A DNA stretch of 6,423 bases from Tyzzerella sp. Its GTDB lineage: Bacteria > Bacillota > Clostridia > Lachnospirales > Anaerotignaceae. A program made the translations under genes and the position numbers. Of the stretch, positions 5,262-6,423 are shown in pieces; positions within the stretch are counted from its first letter, which is position 1; every line of letters starts with the position of its first letter. The stretch covers positions 1 through 6,423 of the forward strand of contig DXZA01000005.1 of the NCBI GenBank assembly GCA_019415525.1, read 5' to 3'. The notes beneath the pieces are model-generated. The model was not told where the DNA came from and did not search any database. It worked only from the letters and a program-made list of their open reading frames with translations.

Positions 5262-6421
5262 TGAACAAAACTTACATTTTCCTCCACTACAACTCCATTC
5301 TGAAAACATATTTCAATCTTGCTTTCGCTTACAGCAATAACATTTCTTATTAATTTTCTTACAAGATTATCATCATATTCTGACATATAAATATTTGTGT
5401 TATCTATAAATTCATCAGCTTTATTTAATTTGTTTTTACCACCTAAAGCCTTTATCTTGTTAGTTTCAAGTTCTTCAATACGATTTGTTATATTTTTACA
5501 GGCTGTTTCATATTCTTCTGTGTTTTCATATATATTGTTTTTTATTAAGTTTACAAGCTGTTTTTCCAATACTTTTATTTCTGAGTCATATTCTGTTGTT
5601 GTATCTTTTGAAATTACACTTATAACATTCTTTTTGAAACTATCTATAAACTTATTTTTGTCTTGAAGTTTTTTATTTATGGCATTCATAATGGCCTTTT
5701 GAAGAAGTTTTTCATCATATGTAGGTGAGTTTTTGCAATACTTTGTTCCATTTCTAAGTCTGTTTTCACATCTCCAAACTGCTTTTTTCTCGCCATACTT
5801 TGACCAAACTTGTCTTCTGTAAGGTGTTCCACATTCTTTACATATAAATATGCTTGTTAAAGCATACTTGCTGTTATATCGGCATTTTCTGTCAGTTTCA
5901 TTTTTGCTTGGTGCTTTATTTTTTGAATTAGCTCGTCTTTCCATTTCTTCCTGTACTCTATAAAATAATTCTCTCGGTATAATTCCTTGGTGGCTGTTTT
6001 CAGTATAGTATTGATTAACCTCACCATTATTAATTCTACGTTCTTTTGTAAGGAAATCTACCGTATATGTTTTCTGACATAATGTATCGCCTATATATTT
6101 TTCATTGCTCAATATTCTTATTATAGAGGCAACACCCCAGTTTGTTTTTCCTCGTATTGTTTTATAGCCTTTTTCCTTTAATTTTTTTGCTATATTATTA
6201 TAACTACTACCTTCCATAAACTCAACGAATATAAATTTTACAATCTCTGCTTCTTCATGTATAATTTCAAGTTGACCATTTTTATTTCTTTTATAGCCTA
6301 AAAGCCTGCTTACAAGAGTTTCTCCTGTTTCATATTTCCTTTTAAGTCCCCACCTTACATTTTCACTGATATTTCTGCTTTCTTCCTGAGCCTGACTGCT
6401 TAGTATTGTTATAAGTAATTC
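5258..6421 (-). CDS. Large serine recombinase (site-specific integrase/resolvase family), 5' end outside the window
   Basis: The frame is open to the right edge; 387 residues are visible. The first visible segment, ELLITILSSQAQEESRNISENVRWGL, spans the long helix that joins the catalytic resolvase domain to the DNA-binding part, so the catalytic Ser lies outside the window. Next come the recombinase domain (about 35-165 of the visible part, including TNWGVASIIRILSNEKYIG) and a zinc beta-ribbon with C194, C197, C218 and C229. A coiled coil follows (about 278-326), then a C-terminal strand pair (NVIAVSES, IEICFQNGVVV). This is the full C-terminal architecture of large serine recombinases that integrate and excise phages, transposons and conjugative elements by cutting both strands at att sites. 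An internal ATG at 6217 is not the start. It runs into the Rpn gene with no terminator between. No disruption is seen. Confidence 0.93.
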   Translation of the reverse strand, partial: ELLITILSSQAQEESRNISENVRWGLKRKYETGETLVSRLLGYKRNKNGQLEIIHEEAEIVKFIFVEFMEGSSYNNIAKKLKEKGYKTIRGKTNWGVASIIRILSNEKYIGDTLCQKTYTVDFLTKERRINNGEVNQYYTENSHQGIIPRELFYRVQEEMERRANSKNKAPSKNETDRKCRYNSKYALTSIFICKECGTPYRRQVWSKYGEKKAVWRCENRLRNGTKYCKNSPTYDEKLLQKAIMNAINKKLQDKNKFIDSFKKNVISVISKDTTTEYDSEIKVLEKQLVNLIKNNIYENTEEYETACKNITNRIEELETNKIKALGGKNKLNKADEFIDNTNIYMSEYDDNLVRKLIRNVIAVSESKIEICFQNGVVVEENVSFVH

Positions 6422-6423
6422 TC

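Noticed and set aside
5203..5268. Upstream in-frame ATG of the Rpn gene, giving a 340-residue product.
   Set aside because: It lies inside the recombinase gene and upstream of the promoter, and has no ribosome site; the ATG at 5202 has both a site and a matching family start.
5258..6217. A stand-alone 319-residue recombinase starting at the ATG at 6217.
   Set aside because: The same frame continues without a stop to the window edge and encodes the conserved long-helix region of serine recombinases, so 6217 is internal.

Overview
The window is very AT-rich with bacterial gene architecture: purine-rich Shine-Dalgarno sites, short intergenic gaps and U-tailed hairpins. It looks like an accessory, mobile-element-rich stretch of a low-GC Bacillota genome, probably a Clostridia member. 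This taxonomic guess rests on base composition and on the families present (large serine recombinase, Rpn/PD-(D/E)XK putative transposase with GIEK repeats, IS3 remnant). No housekeeping gene is visible.

Layout. Positions 1-80 may hold the 3' tail of a plus-strand gene, followed by a strong bidirectional hairpin terminator (144-188). Everything else recognisable is on the minus strand. Positions 328-481 are a decayed fragment of an Rpn-type nuclease gene, nearly identical to the 3' end of the intact copy at 4246-5202. Next comes a two-gene operon read right to left: a 412-residue protein with two HEPN RX4H motifs (776-2014), then an overlapping, very acidic zinc-ribbon protein (502-789). Upstream of it, 2015-2898 has no intact gene. 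It holds a small open remnant, paired palindromes near a possible promoter, and a clear wreck of an IS3-family transposase (2267-2770). At 2899-4071 lies an unusual fusion of a GIY-YIG nuclease domain to a DnaB-like RecA ATPase domain, with its own promoter. A perfect-stem terminator (4192-4229) separates it from the Rpn-family gene (4246-5202), whose promoter overlaps the end of a large serine recombinase gene that runs off the right edge (5258-6421).

How the parts may work together. The recombinase, Rpn gene and IS relic are the mobile component. The HEPN/zinc-ribbon pair has the architecture of a toxin-antitoxin or abortive-infection RNase module: a putative RNase followed by a small, translationally coupled, acidic partner. 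The GIY-YIG/DnaB-like fusion keeps its nuclease residues but lacks several hallmark ATPase residues, so it may be a nuclease guided or regulated by a helicase-like scaffold. Both are the best candidates for undescribed defence-type systems; their function is inferred from architecture only. The intact and broken Rpn copies lie in direct orientation around the 482-4273 block that holds both.
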